A stretch of 64,000 nucleotides of DNA from the NCBI GenBank assembly GCA_043228905.1, contig JBHGNT010000011.1, positions 20,894,001-20,958,000 of the forward strand, given 5' to 3'. A program made the position numbers and the translations under genes. This document shows, one piece after another, positions 11,954 to 24,599 of the stretch. The notes below the pieces were generated by a model that saw only the letters and a list, made by a program, of their open reading frames with translations, was not told the origin of the DNA and made no database searches. The first letter of the stretch is position 1. Each line of letters opens with the position of its first letter. Source of the stretch: Azolla caroliniana (Eukaryota; Polypodiophyta).

Positions 11954-14900
11954 GCATATAATATAAATAAAATAAACAACAGTTGGGAGATGAAATCAAA
12001 TCTAATTGAGACTACACAAAGTGGAAGTATAAAGAGTTTAATCATATGGAACAAGAACCTAATAGAATTGTGCTTGGCCCATTATGCTATGCATTAAAAT
12101 ACACTATTTTGACACTTTGGCTCATTGTTCTTGGAAGGTCAATGTACTATTGTCACATGATATATGAAGATCAACACATTATTGTCGCACTTGACTTGGC
12201 TCATTATGTTATCAAGGTCAATGCATTATTGTAGTACTTGGTGTGGTGTGTTAAAACGTCACTACACTATTGCATAGTGAGTCAAGATATTATACACACC
12301 GTATAAAAATAACAACCTTAATGATATCTTAGGCCAATGTAGCAACTAGAATGTTAACGATGTTTACATGTGGGGTAAAAAAGTGTGTTCAACGAAGTTG
12401 AGGCTCACTTGTAAACTAATACATAAATTGCCTACACAAATTCATTATTTATAACATTGGATAGATAATAGCGTATCTATTTACTCATGTTTTAAGCCCT
12501 AGAGCCTTTGAGGTTTTCACTTGGCATTGCTTTGTTTGTGACCAAATATGTAAGGTTATTGTTTATGATCAAGTATATATTAACGTGCTTGTTAATTCTC
12601 CCAAGCATGGTGTTACAACATTTAATAAGCTTAGTATGTGGAAGAAATGATGCAAAATCTTTAGTATTCCCCATTGCGCTTTCGGTATATTCAAGAGTTT
12701 TAGTTGGGGGGTGTTTATCTCCACAATTGTATACATGAATTACGAAGAAAGGGACCATTTCAATGTCTAGTGTGGCTAGTTTAGTGTCACTAATGTAAAC
12801 CAAAGTTTGAATAATTGAATGCAAGAATGTACAAATGATGGCTCGTTGAAGGATTTGTTTACCTCATTAAGATAGAAAAGAGTATACAAACTTGAGCACC
12901 TTCAATTTTAGTACAATTCACAACTTTGTGAGCACTTTGCGTATAATCTCACAAATCATGCATAGACTTGACAATTCATGAAAGCTTGGGTTCAAGAAGT
13001 GTGTAAGGAACCACATGATTCACGACTATTCCATGCCCTAGGCTAGGTCCATGTGTGCTTCATAAATAGAGAACATTGTGCCTAAGTGATCGACATCATA
13101 ATTCATCATGAGACCTTACACTTCCACTTCTTAAATAGGGAGCATAGTGTTCAAGGGATCAACAACACACTTCCTCATGGGACTTTCCACTTGCACCTAT
13201 CCAAGTTTTGTCGGGTAAATGTATAAATAACTAGATGGGGCCAATAAGTAGACAAATTCTTTCAATGTGTGCTCATTGAAATAGATGAAATCTTAATATT
13301 ATGTTTGTAACCCTATACAAGGTTCAAATCATGATTTCTCATCAATTAAAACATCAACAAATTGACATATCTGATGTGCATTTTTTGGTCACCTAAAATC
13401 CCTTTTCTCCCAAAATGTATGGCAACTTGCATGTATTGGTACAATGGAGTTGATAATGAAAACCGAAGCTACAAAGAAAAAACTATCTGTTGGAAATAAA
13501 AACTGTCATCTCCTTATTAATAAGTCTTTTTAATGGGCCGTTTACTATCTCTTCGCAAAACATTGCAATATGTTTTGCTTTCAAGAATGTTGCTTTTAAA
13601 TAGCGTTTCTTTTCTGCATTGTTTCCAATCGGATGGGATTCTCTCTTAGAAATCAATTTCTTGGATTTGACAATTAAACACTTTTGCCCTTAAACAAAAC
13701 GAAAAAACTTGGTGAGGCAAAAAACGAAATCGATGAATCAAATCACGGTACAAATAAGTACATAAACAAAGTTACTTTGTGAAATGTAATGAGATAAGAT
13801 TGAGATTCATGGATCTCTATGGCTATTTATTTTCATATAATATAAATATTTCCAAAAAATGTTCAATAAGCAAGAAGGACTAGAAGTCCAAATGATATTG
13901 CATACTCCCTTTAGACCATTGTATGTACTCAATTCAACTTTCATCCAATAAAGCTTCTAAGAGATGTATGACATGTAAATAAAAGTCTCTACTTTGTTTT
14001 ATGGTTGGACTATGTCAAAGCCTAGCCTTAACTTCAACATACAATAAGTCGTAAAGCTCCTCAACAAAGAAACCAAGTCAAGCCCAACAATGACAACAAC
14101 AAAAATACCTTACTTAACCGAAAATATGAATAAAGGAAAAGGAAAAGGAAAATAAAGGTGGTCTCCTCAAGATCATCGCTTGGACTCTCGAGAGCGCTAA
14201 TTCTTTAACACGAAACAACATTGCTTGTTAAAGCCTATTCAAAGGCTTCCTTAGAGGAATCCAACTGAAGTGCAGAAGTTAGAACAATCAAATATTCTAA
14301 GGCACAACGAAGATTCAATTTAAGTCTTCATTTTTATTGCATTGAATGTCATTCTTGATTTGAACACCATGCAAGGTTGGGTGGACACTTCTTTAAAGTT
14401 GGGAAAAAAATGTATACAACAACATTTCGAGGCATTTATTAAAGTACAATACCATTAATTACCTAATAGAACTATTTTTACCCTAATCGATCCCTAACAA
14501 TATAAATTCCTTAGGAAACCCCATGTAGCTTTAAACAAAGAGCTTTTGCTTCATACTTCCAAAGATGAATGAGAATTCTTCGCCTCAAAGAAACATTGGA
14601 GAATTTTGTTGTACACACACACTCACTCACACACCCCATGTCATTCATGAAGAAGAATGGGAGTTGCAGATTGACGTTAAGATAATGCTTACATAAAAGT
14701 GCATCTTGTTGAAACCTAGCATTAGGAGGTCTAGTGAAGGCATTTAACTTACAACTATGTAATGGTGAACACAAACTATAAAATGTAGTTAATGTGTATA
14801 ATCATGACCAAAAATAGTAAAATGATGAGATCATCATCATTCATGGTATGTGATTGTGCTTCCCAATGTAGGTGGTTAATATGTAGCCTTCCATATCAGA

Positions 14901-15388
14901 GGAACTTTCTGCGTGTTTTTTAATGGGGCATCCAAGTTGAGCACATCGGAAGTAGCTCCTACAACAATTAGAAGATCATCATTAGTTTTCAAGCATACAT
15001 GGGACATAGCTAAGTAACAACTACTTCCTTCTTCCTTCTTCTTTTTATGTTAAGAGAATCCTCACCTAGGGAACTTTCTACCCTTTATTCCTTTTTGGCC
15101 ATATTTTCTCCATGTGTAGCCATCAAAAAGGGTGGGATTGTCAGATTTTACACAAAATCTCACCACTTTGTGAGCGTCTTCTTCTTGATCGACATTATGG
15201 CAATCCACGCAACCATTAGAGGTCCTAGAGAATGAGTACATATCAATAAGTCGATTGAAGTAATCCGTTGCAATTTAGCTTGGATATAAATTAATAAGTT
15301 TCTTCAAGCGATCAATTATAGTCATAATGAGTATACCATTAATAAGTTAATTTAGGTAGCATCAAGGAAGTTTGACCAAATATAATCC
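11954..15388. other. Unassigned intergenic DNA
   Basis: No gene, RNA or well-defined repeat was recognised. A minus-strand open frame of 110 codons at 12492-12824 has no motif I know and may be chance. Confidence 0.3.
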
Positions 15389-16138
15389 TTACTCCATCAA
15401 AGCATCTGGGTACTCCTCACTTTTGCTTGGATCCACGTTGTTGGGAAAAACCCGAGAATCCATCACTTTAGGGGAGTCAATGATGATGCCAATAGAATCC
15501 TCTTGTTCACACGATGTCAAAGCAATAACCTTAGAGATGTTGGTGCAAGATGAATCATCAACAGTGTGCGAGACACAAGTGGGAAGAGAACAACCATTGT
15601 CAGAGCCGTAATTGTGAAAGGAATCATCAATGTCAGACACATAAGAGTGAAAGGAATCATTGAGATTGTTAGAGACACAACTCGTGCAAAATGGGGATCC
15701 ATATGAGTGATGATTATTAGATGCAACATGGTCATCCCATAATGTGAGGGCGGTTGCCAAATATGTATTGTCTTTGCTAATGGGAGCAGAGCAAGGAGGG
15801 CCAACTGATTCAAAGCAACAAGTGTCCCATAAACATTCTTGCATCATGAAATTAGACTCTAACCTTGAGGGATTGAGTTCAAAGTTAGGGGTCGGGTAAG
15901 ATTCAATGTTTTCCATAATAGTGATATGACCAATTGATTGGGAGGAGCAATCCTCGGTGCATAGATCATGGGAAAATTCATGTGATAGATAATTGTCGAG
16001 GAAGGAGGGGGCACAATGTTTGGTTGTAGATGTGGTCGGGGTGGAAGGGTGAGAGACAAGGGTGGGGAGGCAATTATCTAAAGAAGATGAAGATGATGAG
16101 GAGGAGATGAGAGTGGAGTTAAGATCACAATGTTGCAT
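15389..16138 (-). CDS. Orphan Ser/Cys/His-rich hypothetical protein, 249 codons
   Basis: A single open frame from an ATG at 16138 to a stop at 15389. The product begins MQHCDLNSTLISSSSSSSSL and is rich in Ser, Asp, Cys and His. It has a short internal repeat around residues 150-175 (DSFHSYVSDIDDSFHNYGSD). No domain, transmembrane segment or signal peptide was recognised. The length is unusual for the AT-rich surroundings, which otherwise give frames below 110 codons. It may be an uncharacterised gene, an exon, or a remnant of an extra ORF from a retroelement. A (CA)n tract lies about 100 bp upstream of the start. Confidence 0.35.
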   Translation of the reverse strand: MQHCDLNSTLISSSSSSSSLDNCLPTLVSHPSTPTTSTTKHCAPSFLDNYLSHEFSHDLCTEDCSSQSIGHITIMENIESYPTPNFELNPSRLESNFMMQECLWDTCCFESVGPPCSAPISKDNTYLATALTLWDDHVASNNHHSYGSPFCTSCVSNNLNDSFHSYVSDIDDSFHNYGSDNGCSLPTCVSHTVDDSSCTNISKVIALTSCEQEDSIGIIIDSPKVMDSRVFPNNVDPSKSEEYPDALME

Positions 16139-16235
16139 TGTGGGAAGTGCAATATATGAGTATAGGTATGGAGTGTGTTATATGAGTCTTTTTTTCTTTG
16201 TAAATGGAGTAGTTTAAGGAACATAGACTATACTG

Positions 16236-16236
<1 letters not shown>

Positions 16237-16274
<38 letters not shown>
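16237..16274. repeat. (CA)n microsatellite
   Basis: Uninterrupted CA dinucleotide run of about 19 units, upstream of the minus-strand ORF at 15389-16138. Confidence 0.95.
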
Positions 16275-16278
<4 letters not shown>

Positions 16279-18894
16279 TCTATATTTATGGATTTGTGTT
16301 CCAAAAGAGTGCGTAGACCATTTCTAAGGAGACTGAAAAAGAAAAATATTAAGGAAAAGTACCAAGGAAATGTCCTAGTGGCTTCATGACATGTGTTGAG
16401 AAAAAAAAACGAAACTTCCACACATGCATATAATTTATATCTACCAAAGGTTAAGTTAATTTATCAATCAATACTTTTAGGTGGATGTTTTAAATTAATC
16501 AATATTATTGCGCATATTAAGTAATTGATCGAATTAACTTAAATTATAACTTACAATTGAAATTTGATATATTCCCATGGAAAAACCTCTAGTTATGTTT
16601 GATCTTTAATTATGAACTTTGACCAAGTATTTATTAGAGAAAGATAGATTGATATGTAGACATGCATATAATCTTAAATTTCTAATCACATAAGTATTTT
16701 TGGCTGGTTTTCTACTCACACACTTATGATCAAGTTTTTATTCCTTTAGTAATTTACCAACGAGAAGTCTCTACCACTAGCAAGAGTTATGTTCTTGGGG
16801 TCAAAATGTAGGCCCACATCTTGTTCTGTTATCTCTAACTACCACTTGATCTCAACGCGGAATGACTAACTTGTTGCGTGCTAAAAAAATGAATGACTGA
16901 CAAACTCATGTGTAGGCCCGAGTAATATGTGGTTGCTTGGAAGAGAGTAAGACTAAAGTTTGGCTCTAACAATTAGTCAAAGTATGGGGGCAGATATGAC
17001 ATGGCCAGGGGAGGAAATAATAAGGCATATCAAGAGGGAACCATATACTGAACAATCAATAGGGACACAAATGTTTCACTTTAAAAGAAATTATTTGGCA
17101 CATCATGATGATGTGCAATAAAATTAGAGTAGCCACAAGAAGAAAATGGGCCTACATAGTAGTCTCGTGAATACTTGAAGCTATTGTGCCAAGAAATAAT
17201 TTGTTGTGCCAAATGTGAGAGACTTGTTGTCTCTTCATACCCACAAAAATATTGTTAGAAATAATTGGTTGCCCCAAAAGAGTTTATATGTAGCAGACTT
17301 GCTAGAGAATGGTTTTTTACTTGGTGTCTATAGAAAGTAGTCGTGGCCAATTGAGAAGTATTACTTTTTAGTCGCATCTCCATGGCTTAAAATAAGTTTG
17401 TTCTTGTATTTAATTGTTTGGTTGATAATTGCCTTATGTCACAGTCCTCAATATATTGAAGGTGGTCTGGTTTATTTCAATGTGCATGAATTTAGAGAGC
17501 GATACAGAACAAACACATAATTCTTGAGAGCATGGTTCTTCATCTTTATATTATGTTGCCAGGATAAATTTGGAAGTTTAATTGGAACTTCGGCGTTGAG
17601 GAAAAGAGGACTTATAAGTGTGATGACCGAGTCCATAACTATTCTAATCATTAAACTTTGTAAGTCAATGAAGTAAAGATTTCATTCTGATTTTTTGTGG
17701 GATATGGTTCTTGTCATTACATCATTACATTTGTCATAATACAACAAATATTAGTGAATAACAAACATTTTAATTCATCTTGGTGGAGTGTTTTGTTTTG
17801 TTTGAGTAATCATTGTCCTTGTCATTTATAGAAAAGCAAAAGAGAGAACACAAAAGAATTTTATAGTTCATCTTGGAGAGTCGAGACAACTTAAACCATC
17901 CTCTTATTTAATGTGTCACATCCAACATGGCAACTTTGATATTTAAGATACGTAAATGATACTTGCATCGTATAGATGCACTTCATGCTAAGTCCTAACA
18001 AATCCAACACACTTTATGGCAATTGTCAAAGAACACTTGAAAAAATATGTCATGTTCTTATTCATATTACGTATAGAGTTTTTGTCATTGGACTTTATGA
18101 TCTAGATGGCGATATTCTAAACCACAGAGTTTCGCGGCACTTCTTAGGTTTTGGTGTTCGTGTAGCACATGTATGCTCGAGGATTCACCCCATTCTAATA
18201 CTTGGATTAAGTAACCACATTGTCCAATCAAATGTTGGACTTGTTCAGAAGCTATTGAAACACAAAGAAAACTTTGCATTAAAATAAAGTACACGTTGCT
18301 TGGAAGGGTTTGGTAAAAAAATATGGAGATTAGAATTAGAATTAGAATTTTTATCGTCCATAAAGAGGCCAGTTTTGACCTATGGGACCAGAGTAAACAT
18401 GTGTTCTTTGACCGATTTGCACAAAGTCTGTATGTGTGAATAAAGCATACACATATGAGCTCAACCTTCTAGGTGGTGTCTTAAGTATGGCACTTAAATT
18501 ATCACTTCCTCTTAGTGGAAATAGGGAACATGCAACATTACCTAGTGGAAATAAGGAAAAAAACTCTATCCACATTTATAAAGCTATCACATTCATCGAG
18601 GGCTCTATTGCCTACACGAAAATACACACAATTTTTGTAAATCAGTCTCACAGTAGGGTGAGCTCTACTTCTTAACGTTGCAAAAAGCTCACCAACTACC
18701 TTTGTTAAGCATGTGTACATTCATGAACTTAGAAAGGTTTTAAGCAATCCCTTGTGGGCAAACCAAAACAACTCTTTCGTATCTCTTGTAAAAAGCATAA
18801 AATGGCAACCTAATTTGGTTCTACAGGTTAAACAACCCTTTTAGCCATCATCTATTATTTTCTAAGCATGCACTTGCTCACTCCTTTTTAACAA
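16275..18894. other. Unassigned intergenic DNA
   Basis: AT-rich stretch up to the 5' LTR. Open frames of up to about 100 codons (for example 17976-18287) show no recognisable motif. Confidence 0.3.
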
Positions 18895-19327
18895 TGTTAC
18901 CGGCCGACAAAGGAGTCCAGAGTGTGAAATGGGGAGTTATTTAATTATTAGGAATGGTTGTAAGTAAGGTATGAGTGTGGACTGACGGACCAGAATCGGT
19001 ATGCCGTTTCGGATCCGGACCGATCCCGAACAGGTGCGGATGGCACCGTTTTGTACTACAGACCGGAAACCTATTTAAAGGCCCGGATACAATGTAATGA
19101 GCAGCAGTTAATTAATAAAGCTTAGTGTTGTTATCTCTCTGTGTTAATTGCTGTTTTGCATTCATTGTTATATCTTACGCGTGTGAATGTGAAGGACGAT
19201 CATGCTAAGTAACCTAATTAAGTCGGATTAATTGTTGAGTCTAATCCTGTTGCCGTAACACCCCTTTGGTGAAGTGTCTTCCGTAGACACCCTGTGTTAG
19301 GCCATTGTCCGGCCCTAAGAGTTAACA
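18895..19327 (+). repeat. 5' LTR of the outer gypsy element
   Basis: 433 bp, TGTTACCGG...GTTAACA, matching 33096-33528. A TATA-like TATTTAAAG lies near 19072-19080 and an AATAAA near 19113, fitting U3-R-U5 order. A possible primer-binding site (TGGCGACCACGATTCC) follows a short gap after the LTR. Confidence 0.95.
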
Positions 19328-19380
19328 TAGTTTTTGGCGACCACGATTCCTGTTTTTGCAGCGAACGACGACATGAATGG

Positions 19381-20760
19381 ATGACTAGATCAACGCACGA
19401 CCTGGTTACAGATCGAACTCGACGCCTTGCCGAAAGGCAAAGGAGACGTGAGGCTTTCCAGCAAGCGGCGTAGGAAATTAGAGCGGATCGCTCGTTTTCC
19501 AACGTAATCCGGAGAGTAGCAGAGGAGTCCCTCTGGTTACAACAAAAATCGCACCCGGACGACGGCAGCAGCCTAAGCAGCCTCCGGGCAACCGAATCCC
19601 TTCTCCAGGCGTTGGCAAGTGGAGAAGGCGAAGCAGAAGCCTTTTCAGCGTATGAATCGGATTCCGAAGGGGAATACAACGTGCACACGAACTACCGTGG
19701 CAACAACGAAACCCCGGGCGGACTGGAGGACGAAGGATCAGACACTTTACCGACACCGGAATCAGAAGTGCTAAGGCTGGAACCTCCGGAACCAGTAGAG
19801 GAAGAGCGACCTCCGACACTGGAAGTCGAGGAGGAGAGGCCTCTGTCACCAAAAGAAGAGGAAAGACCACCGACACTGGAGAAAAACCAAGAACGACCAC
19901 CAACACCGCCAGCCCGCGCACCGATACCGGACGACGACATGCCATTCCAGTACTCCAAGTATAGAGATGATCCGGATGCGGAAGCTCATGTTCACGCCTT
20001 TGCGAGTTTGGTGGATCAATTACAACTAATGTTCAATCTATAACCGTCTCAACCTACCCCAACTTAGATTTTGACACTAGCATGTGTGAAGAAAGGTGAC
20101 GATTTCCATGGAAATACCTTTTTTGAATCCACGAGTAAGAGGCCCATATATTGTATGACTAGTTTCTAAAAGATGAAAAGGTGGGGTAGATGAGCACCTC
20201 AAATTTAATTGAGAAAGAAAATCGCTTATAATGTTGTCCTGGAAATAAGAAATAAAAAGATACATTTACTGCCTTTATGATCCACCAAAATCGCAAAGGA
20301 TATATTCATGCCTTTATGACCGGGAGCACTCCCCCGAGTATCGTCAGCAACGGGAGGAATACGGCAGATATAACGACCAACCTCGTCAAGAGTACCGCAA
20401 TAAGAAGAACTATAACTAAAAACGGCGGCTACCCACGGGATCCGGAACAAGGAGCTTCAAGCAGCCAACCGGCCCAAAACCACGCGCTTACCACGGGACC
20501 TGCCTCGAGTACAACAGACAATGCCGAATCCAGCAATACCCGGAAAGCTTACTGCTACTACTGCCGACAGGAAGGCCATTGTAGTAATCAATGCCCGGCG
20601 AAGAGCTATGACAAACGACCAACAGTAAATATGGTAGTCCCTGAAGTGGCAGATCTGCAACAGGTGACCACAAGGTCGAAGGGCATGGCCAAGGAATGGG
20701 AGACGCAGGAGACCATCCGGAAGCAAGCGACGGAATGGGTGAAAAAAGCAAACGAGCAAA
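19381..20760 (+). pseudogene. gag: gag of the outer gypsy element, broken
   Basis: Frame opens at the ATG at 19381 (MTRSTHDLVTDRTRRL). It has an in-frame TAG at 19471-19473 and continues through a Pro/Glu-rich stretch with repeated EEERPPTLE motifs to DDPDAEAHVHAF near 19970-20001. The following 300 bp (20018-20313) are foreign DNA duplicated from 11654-11953. Gag then resumes with a charged Arg/Tyr-rich linker (readable as REHSPEYRQQ, 20324 onwards), and a CX2CX4HX4C zinc knuckle (CYYC..EGH....C) at 20553-20594. The central capsid part expected of Ty3 Gag is missing. Gag would form the virus-like particle and package element RNA, but this copy cannot. Confidence 0.85.
20018..20313 (+). repeat. 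300-bp insert in gag, inverted near-identical copy of 11654-11953
   Basis: Near-perfect reverse complement of 11654-11953. The insert junctions carry a 22-bp inverted repeat (about 20000-20021 against 20277-20299, one mismatch). A 6-bp direct repeat GCCTTT occurs at 19996-20001 and 20310-20315. The copy at 11.6 kb carries the inverted-repeat motif only at one end. Confidence 0.85.
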
Positions 20761-23047
20761 ATGTCACAGACTTACAACGGCAAAAGGAGAATACCGTAGG
20801 GCTTGCCGACGACAGTCACTCCGAGAACGAGCCATGGCTGGGGTTGCAAGAATGCCAGATTACACTGCCACTAGGAAGACTCCTACAGCTCATGCCGAGA
20901 TTCACGGAAGGACTGAAGACGGCCATGACGGCAGGAGAATCATCACCGGCACCGGTACTCTTCTCGAATCCGGAGGAGGGACCAACGGTGGTGGACACCA
21001 ACAGTCCGATAATCACTGCCATTGTAAAAGGGAAAGAACTCCCCGGCACAGTTATAGACGGAGGTTCCGGTGTGAATGTAATAAGCCTCCGGACGTGTGA
21101 TGCCCTGGGAATCCACGAGTGGGAGCCGTGTCCGTTCTGGTTACGGATGGCCGATACAAGCTCAGTGCGACCGACAGGATTAATACGAAAATTAGAAGTC
21201 ACCGTTGGCGGTCATAAATTTCACATCTCGGCAGTAGTGCTACAATTACAGGCACAAGGCGCATACCCGCTATTGCTGGGGCAGCCGTGGTTGAAAATGG
21301 CACATATCAAACAGAATTGGAGGAAAAATATAATTACCTTCCGGCGAGGAAAAGCCAAGGTACGGGTACAAACACAGCCAAGGACGAGCACTGGCAAGGA
21401 ATGTACACCGTTGTATGCAGAATGCGTCAACATGCTAGAAGGGTTAGCTGACGAAGAAGAAGCTCAGTACTTGCAGGAAAACCCGAAGATCGTACCCCTC
21501 TTCGAAATTGACATTGCCAAAGCAGTAGCACCATACTTACCGCAGCCGGAAGATACTAAAGCAGAACCAGATAAAGACGCAATCTGAGAGTTACGGCAAG
21601 CGCAGGAAGCGTTGGAACGGGAAATGGCCGTTTCACAGCGCGTAAAAGCGTCGCAACTTGAAGAGGTGAACCTAGGGACCACGGACGAAGCAAAACCGGT
21701 GCACATCGCCAAGGAGATGAAATCCGAAGACAAAACAGCGATGATCACACTTCTCACGGAATTTCGCGACGTGTTCGCCTGGTCATACGAAGACATGCGA
21801 GGACTCGACCCTCAGTTATACCAGCATCAGATTCACTTGAGCAAGGACGCAAAACCAGTGGCACAAAGACAGTACCGGATGAATCCCAATTATGCCACCA
21901 AAGTCAAGGAGGAAATCGACAAACTGCTAAGAGTTGGCTTTATCTGTCCGGTAAAGAAAGCGACATGGCTGAGCCCGATCGTAGTCGTACCGAAGAAGAA
22001 CGGAAAAATTCGAGTTTGTGTGGACTACCGGAAACTTAATGCGGCTACGGTAACGGATGCGTTTCCACTTCTGTTCACAGATGGAGTGTTGGATGCCGTC
22101 GCCGGTCATGAGGTCTATAGTTTTCTAGACGGATTCAGCGGGTACAATCAGATCCGGATGCACCTCGACGATCAAGAGAAAACGGCTTTCGTCACCGAAT
22201 GGGGGGTGTTTGTGGCCGTGGTGATGATGTTCGGACTCAAAACGGCACTGGCAACATTTCAACGAATCATCATGGAAATCTTTGGTGAATATATCCCGGC
22301 TTTTATGTAGGTTTTCCTTGACGATTTCGCCATCTATAGCTGGGAGGAGGACCATTTTCAACACCTCCGTCTTTGTCTAGAAAAGTGTAGAGCATATCGG
22401 CTAAGCTTGAATCCGGCAAAGTGTGTATTTGGCGTATCCAGTGGAACCTTATTAGGACATATTGTGAGCCAAGAAGGTATTGCAGTCGACCCGGACAAAG
22501 TGAAAGCCATATTAGAAGCACCGGCGCTGGCAACGACAAAGGCATTGAGCCAGTTCTTAGGACAGATCCGGTGGCACAACCGGATGCTCCGATACTTGGC
22601 CGACCTGACTACACCGTTGCATGCCGCCGTACATCGGACACCATTCCAGTGGACCGACACCGAGGATAGGGCGTATAGGGCCCTCAAGGTACTATTGTCG
22701 CAAGCACCGATAGTGCAGCCCCCGGATTGGAGTAAAGAATTTCATGTGTTCGTGGACGCCTCCAACATCGCAATCGGAAGCGTACTGATGCAGCTTACGG
22801 AGCCAAAGTGGTACCGGCCAGTGTACTATGCCAGCCGAAAGCTCTCCCAAGCGGAACGGAACTACTCTACCACGGAACGGGAAGCTCTAGGGATGATTTA
22901 CAGTGTGACAAAGTTTCGGCATTATTTATTGGGAAGGAAGTTTTCCTTCCATGTAGATCATTCGGCACTCCTTTACCTAGTGTCCAAGTTGGCCTGGTGG
23001 ACCTTATTGTTACAGGAATTCGAGTTCGAAATATTCCACCGACCCGG
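20761..23047 (+). pseudogene. pol: protease - reverse transcriptase - RNase H of the outer gypsy element
   Basis: One continuous reading frame with two nonsense codons: TGA at 21585-21587 and TAG at 22308-22310. The aspartic protease active site reads VIDGGSGVNVIS with its Asp at about 21057, followed by LLLGQPWL. RT has GKIRVCVDYRKLN, FLDGFSGYNQI near 22120-22150, and the catalytic FLDD right after the TAG at 22311-22330. RNase H has FVDAS (22755), an ER.AL glutamate motif and FHVDHSAL (22950). The frame is cut at 23047 by the nested LTR element, inside the RNase H tail (IFHRPG). The neighbouring integrase resumes at 27556. Confidence 0.93.
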
Positions 23048-23578
23048 TGTTGCGTTGTTACGCGCGTGCGTGGAGAAAGGCGGGACCACGGGGGTCTTGG
23101 ACTAGGGAGCGACGGAGCGTAGGAAGTCGCACCTCACCGTTTTCTGGGGCACCCCAGGATAGTTTACAACAGTCGTTTGCTGTCAAGCCGCCGTTGGGGA
23201 GCTCTCGGGCTCGTTGCGCCGAGCGGGGTCTTGCACAGGAGATAAGCTGCAGCCAACCCTAAACGAACACGAAGGGGAAGAAGAAGAAGCAGAAGAAACC
23301 TAACCCTAAACCTACCGGTATACCCTCTAATCCAAAATGGGCAACCCTTTTACAAAGGGCGTTCCCTCCCTTTTATAGACCAAGGAGAGGGATGCGTTAC
23401 AATGTGGGACAAATCCCGACTTTCATGGGATCGTCTATCCCGACTTGACTACTCTTCGGCGCCATAAAGGCGCCCTCGATATTCACACCAAATGTACATG
23501 GGTGCGTACACATGCTGCACCCCGCCGATGTAGACAATGTTTCCCAGTTTTCGCCTATGGCCGAAATTCTTCACGACA
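23048..23578 (-). repeat. Left (3') LTR of the nested element
   Basis: 531 bp, matching 27021-27551. A minus-strand TATAAAAG lies at 23370-23377. Confidence 0.95.
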
Positions 23579-24599
23579 TCCGCCCCCACCTAACTGCACG
23601 TCCACCGGTACGTGCCAATCTGGTTGAAGGGTGAGAGATTTCGGCCGGTGAGAAACCGGTCTCCCGTGATCCGCATCTCGGCTCGCTGCCGGTTTGATCC
23701 GATGGCTTCGAGTCTTCCTTCGCGCTCGCCTCCCCGTAGGCTCGTTCGACCCGTCGATGGGTCCTCTGCCGCGATCTCCGTAGCACGCGTTCTTCCGTTG
23801 GCCCTTGTTCGGCCGTATGAACGCCCCGCTTCCCGTCGTATGCCCGATGTCCTCCGCTAGAGGAATGCCCGTGGTAGCCCTCTTGGCCTCCGTTGTCGAA
23901 TCGTGATGTCCCGATGATGTTTCACGTCGCCTTCGTCCTTCCGCCACCACCTTCCTTCTCCATGGTCTTACATCGCCGCGTCGGGTCGAACCGCCATGGT
24001 CTCCGAAACGGTGTGGAAGATCCCTTTCCGGCCTTCTCCGCGCTCGCCTTTCCGCTCCGGCACCTCCGTGTGTCATCTACCCTCGTCTGTTGTTTAGTAC
24101 TGCCCGTGTTGCACTCTTCGTCGGCCCCTTTCCGGCCTAATCGTGCAGCGCTGTTCACCCGCATACCGGTGTCCTTTGCATCCGAGGAACACCCCGTAGT
24201 AGCCCACTTGGCCCTTCCCGTCGTCGTGCTGCTGAAACAGGTCCTGGGTCTTTTGCTTGCCGTTGTCCCCTCGCCCCCTCCAGCTTGTCACCCCGGCTTG
24301 CCGTGTTAGTCTTTGTTACTTCGACGGAGTTACCGAGATCTACGAAGCGAGTGTGGAGGATCCTCCTCCGGCCTCTCTTGCTGTCCTGGTTTCGACCCTG
24401 TGCAGTCCACTAGGCACTTGTCCCTTCGTTCTCGGCACCTCCCTTGTGCCGTCTTCCGCTTCCTTCGTTCGGCCTCGCTCGCGCCGAGCACCGTCCCGTA
24501 GTCACGCTTCGATCTGGCCCGTGATGGCCACTCGCGAGACTCTTGTTCTGTCCAAGGTGTGCCTTTCCAGCCTGACACACCTCCCCGTGTTCACCCCTA

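Noticed and set aside
19218-19945. Two long minus-strand open frames of about 155 codons over gag
   Set aside because: They are antisense shadows of the GC-rich gag frame and LTR. They have no motif, and the sense strand carries recognisable Gag features.
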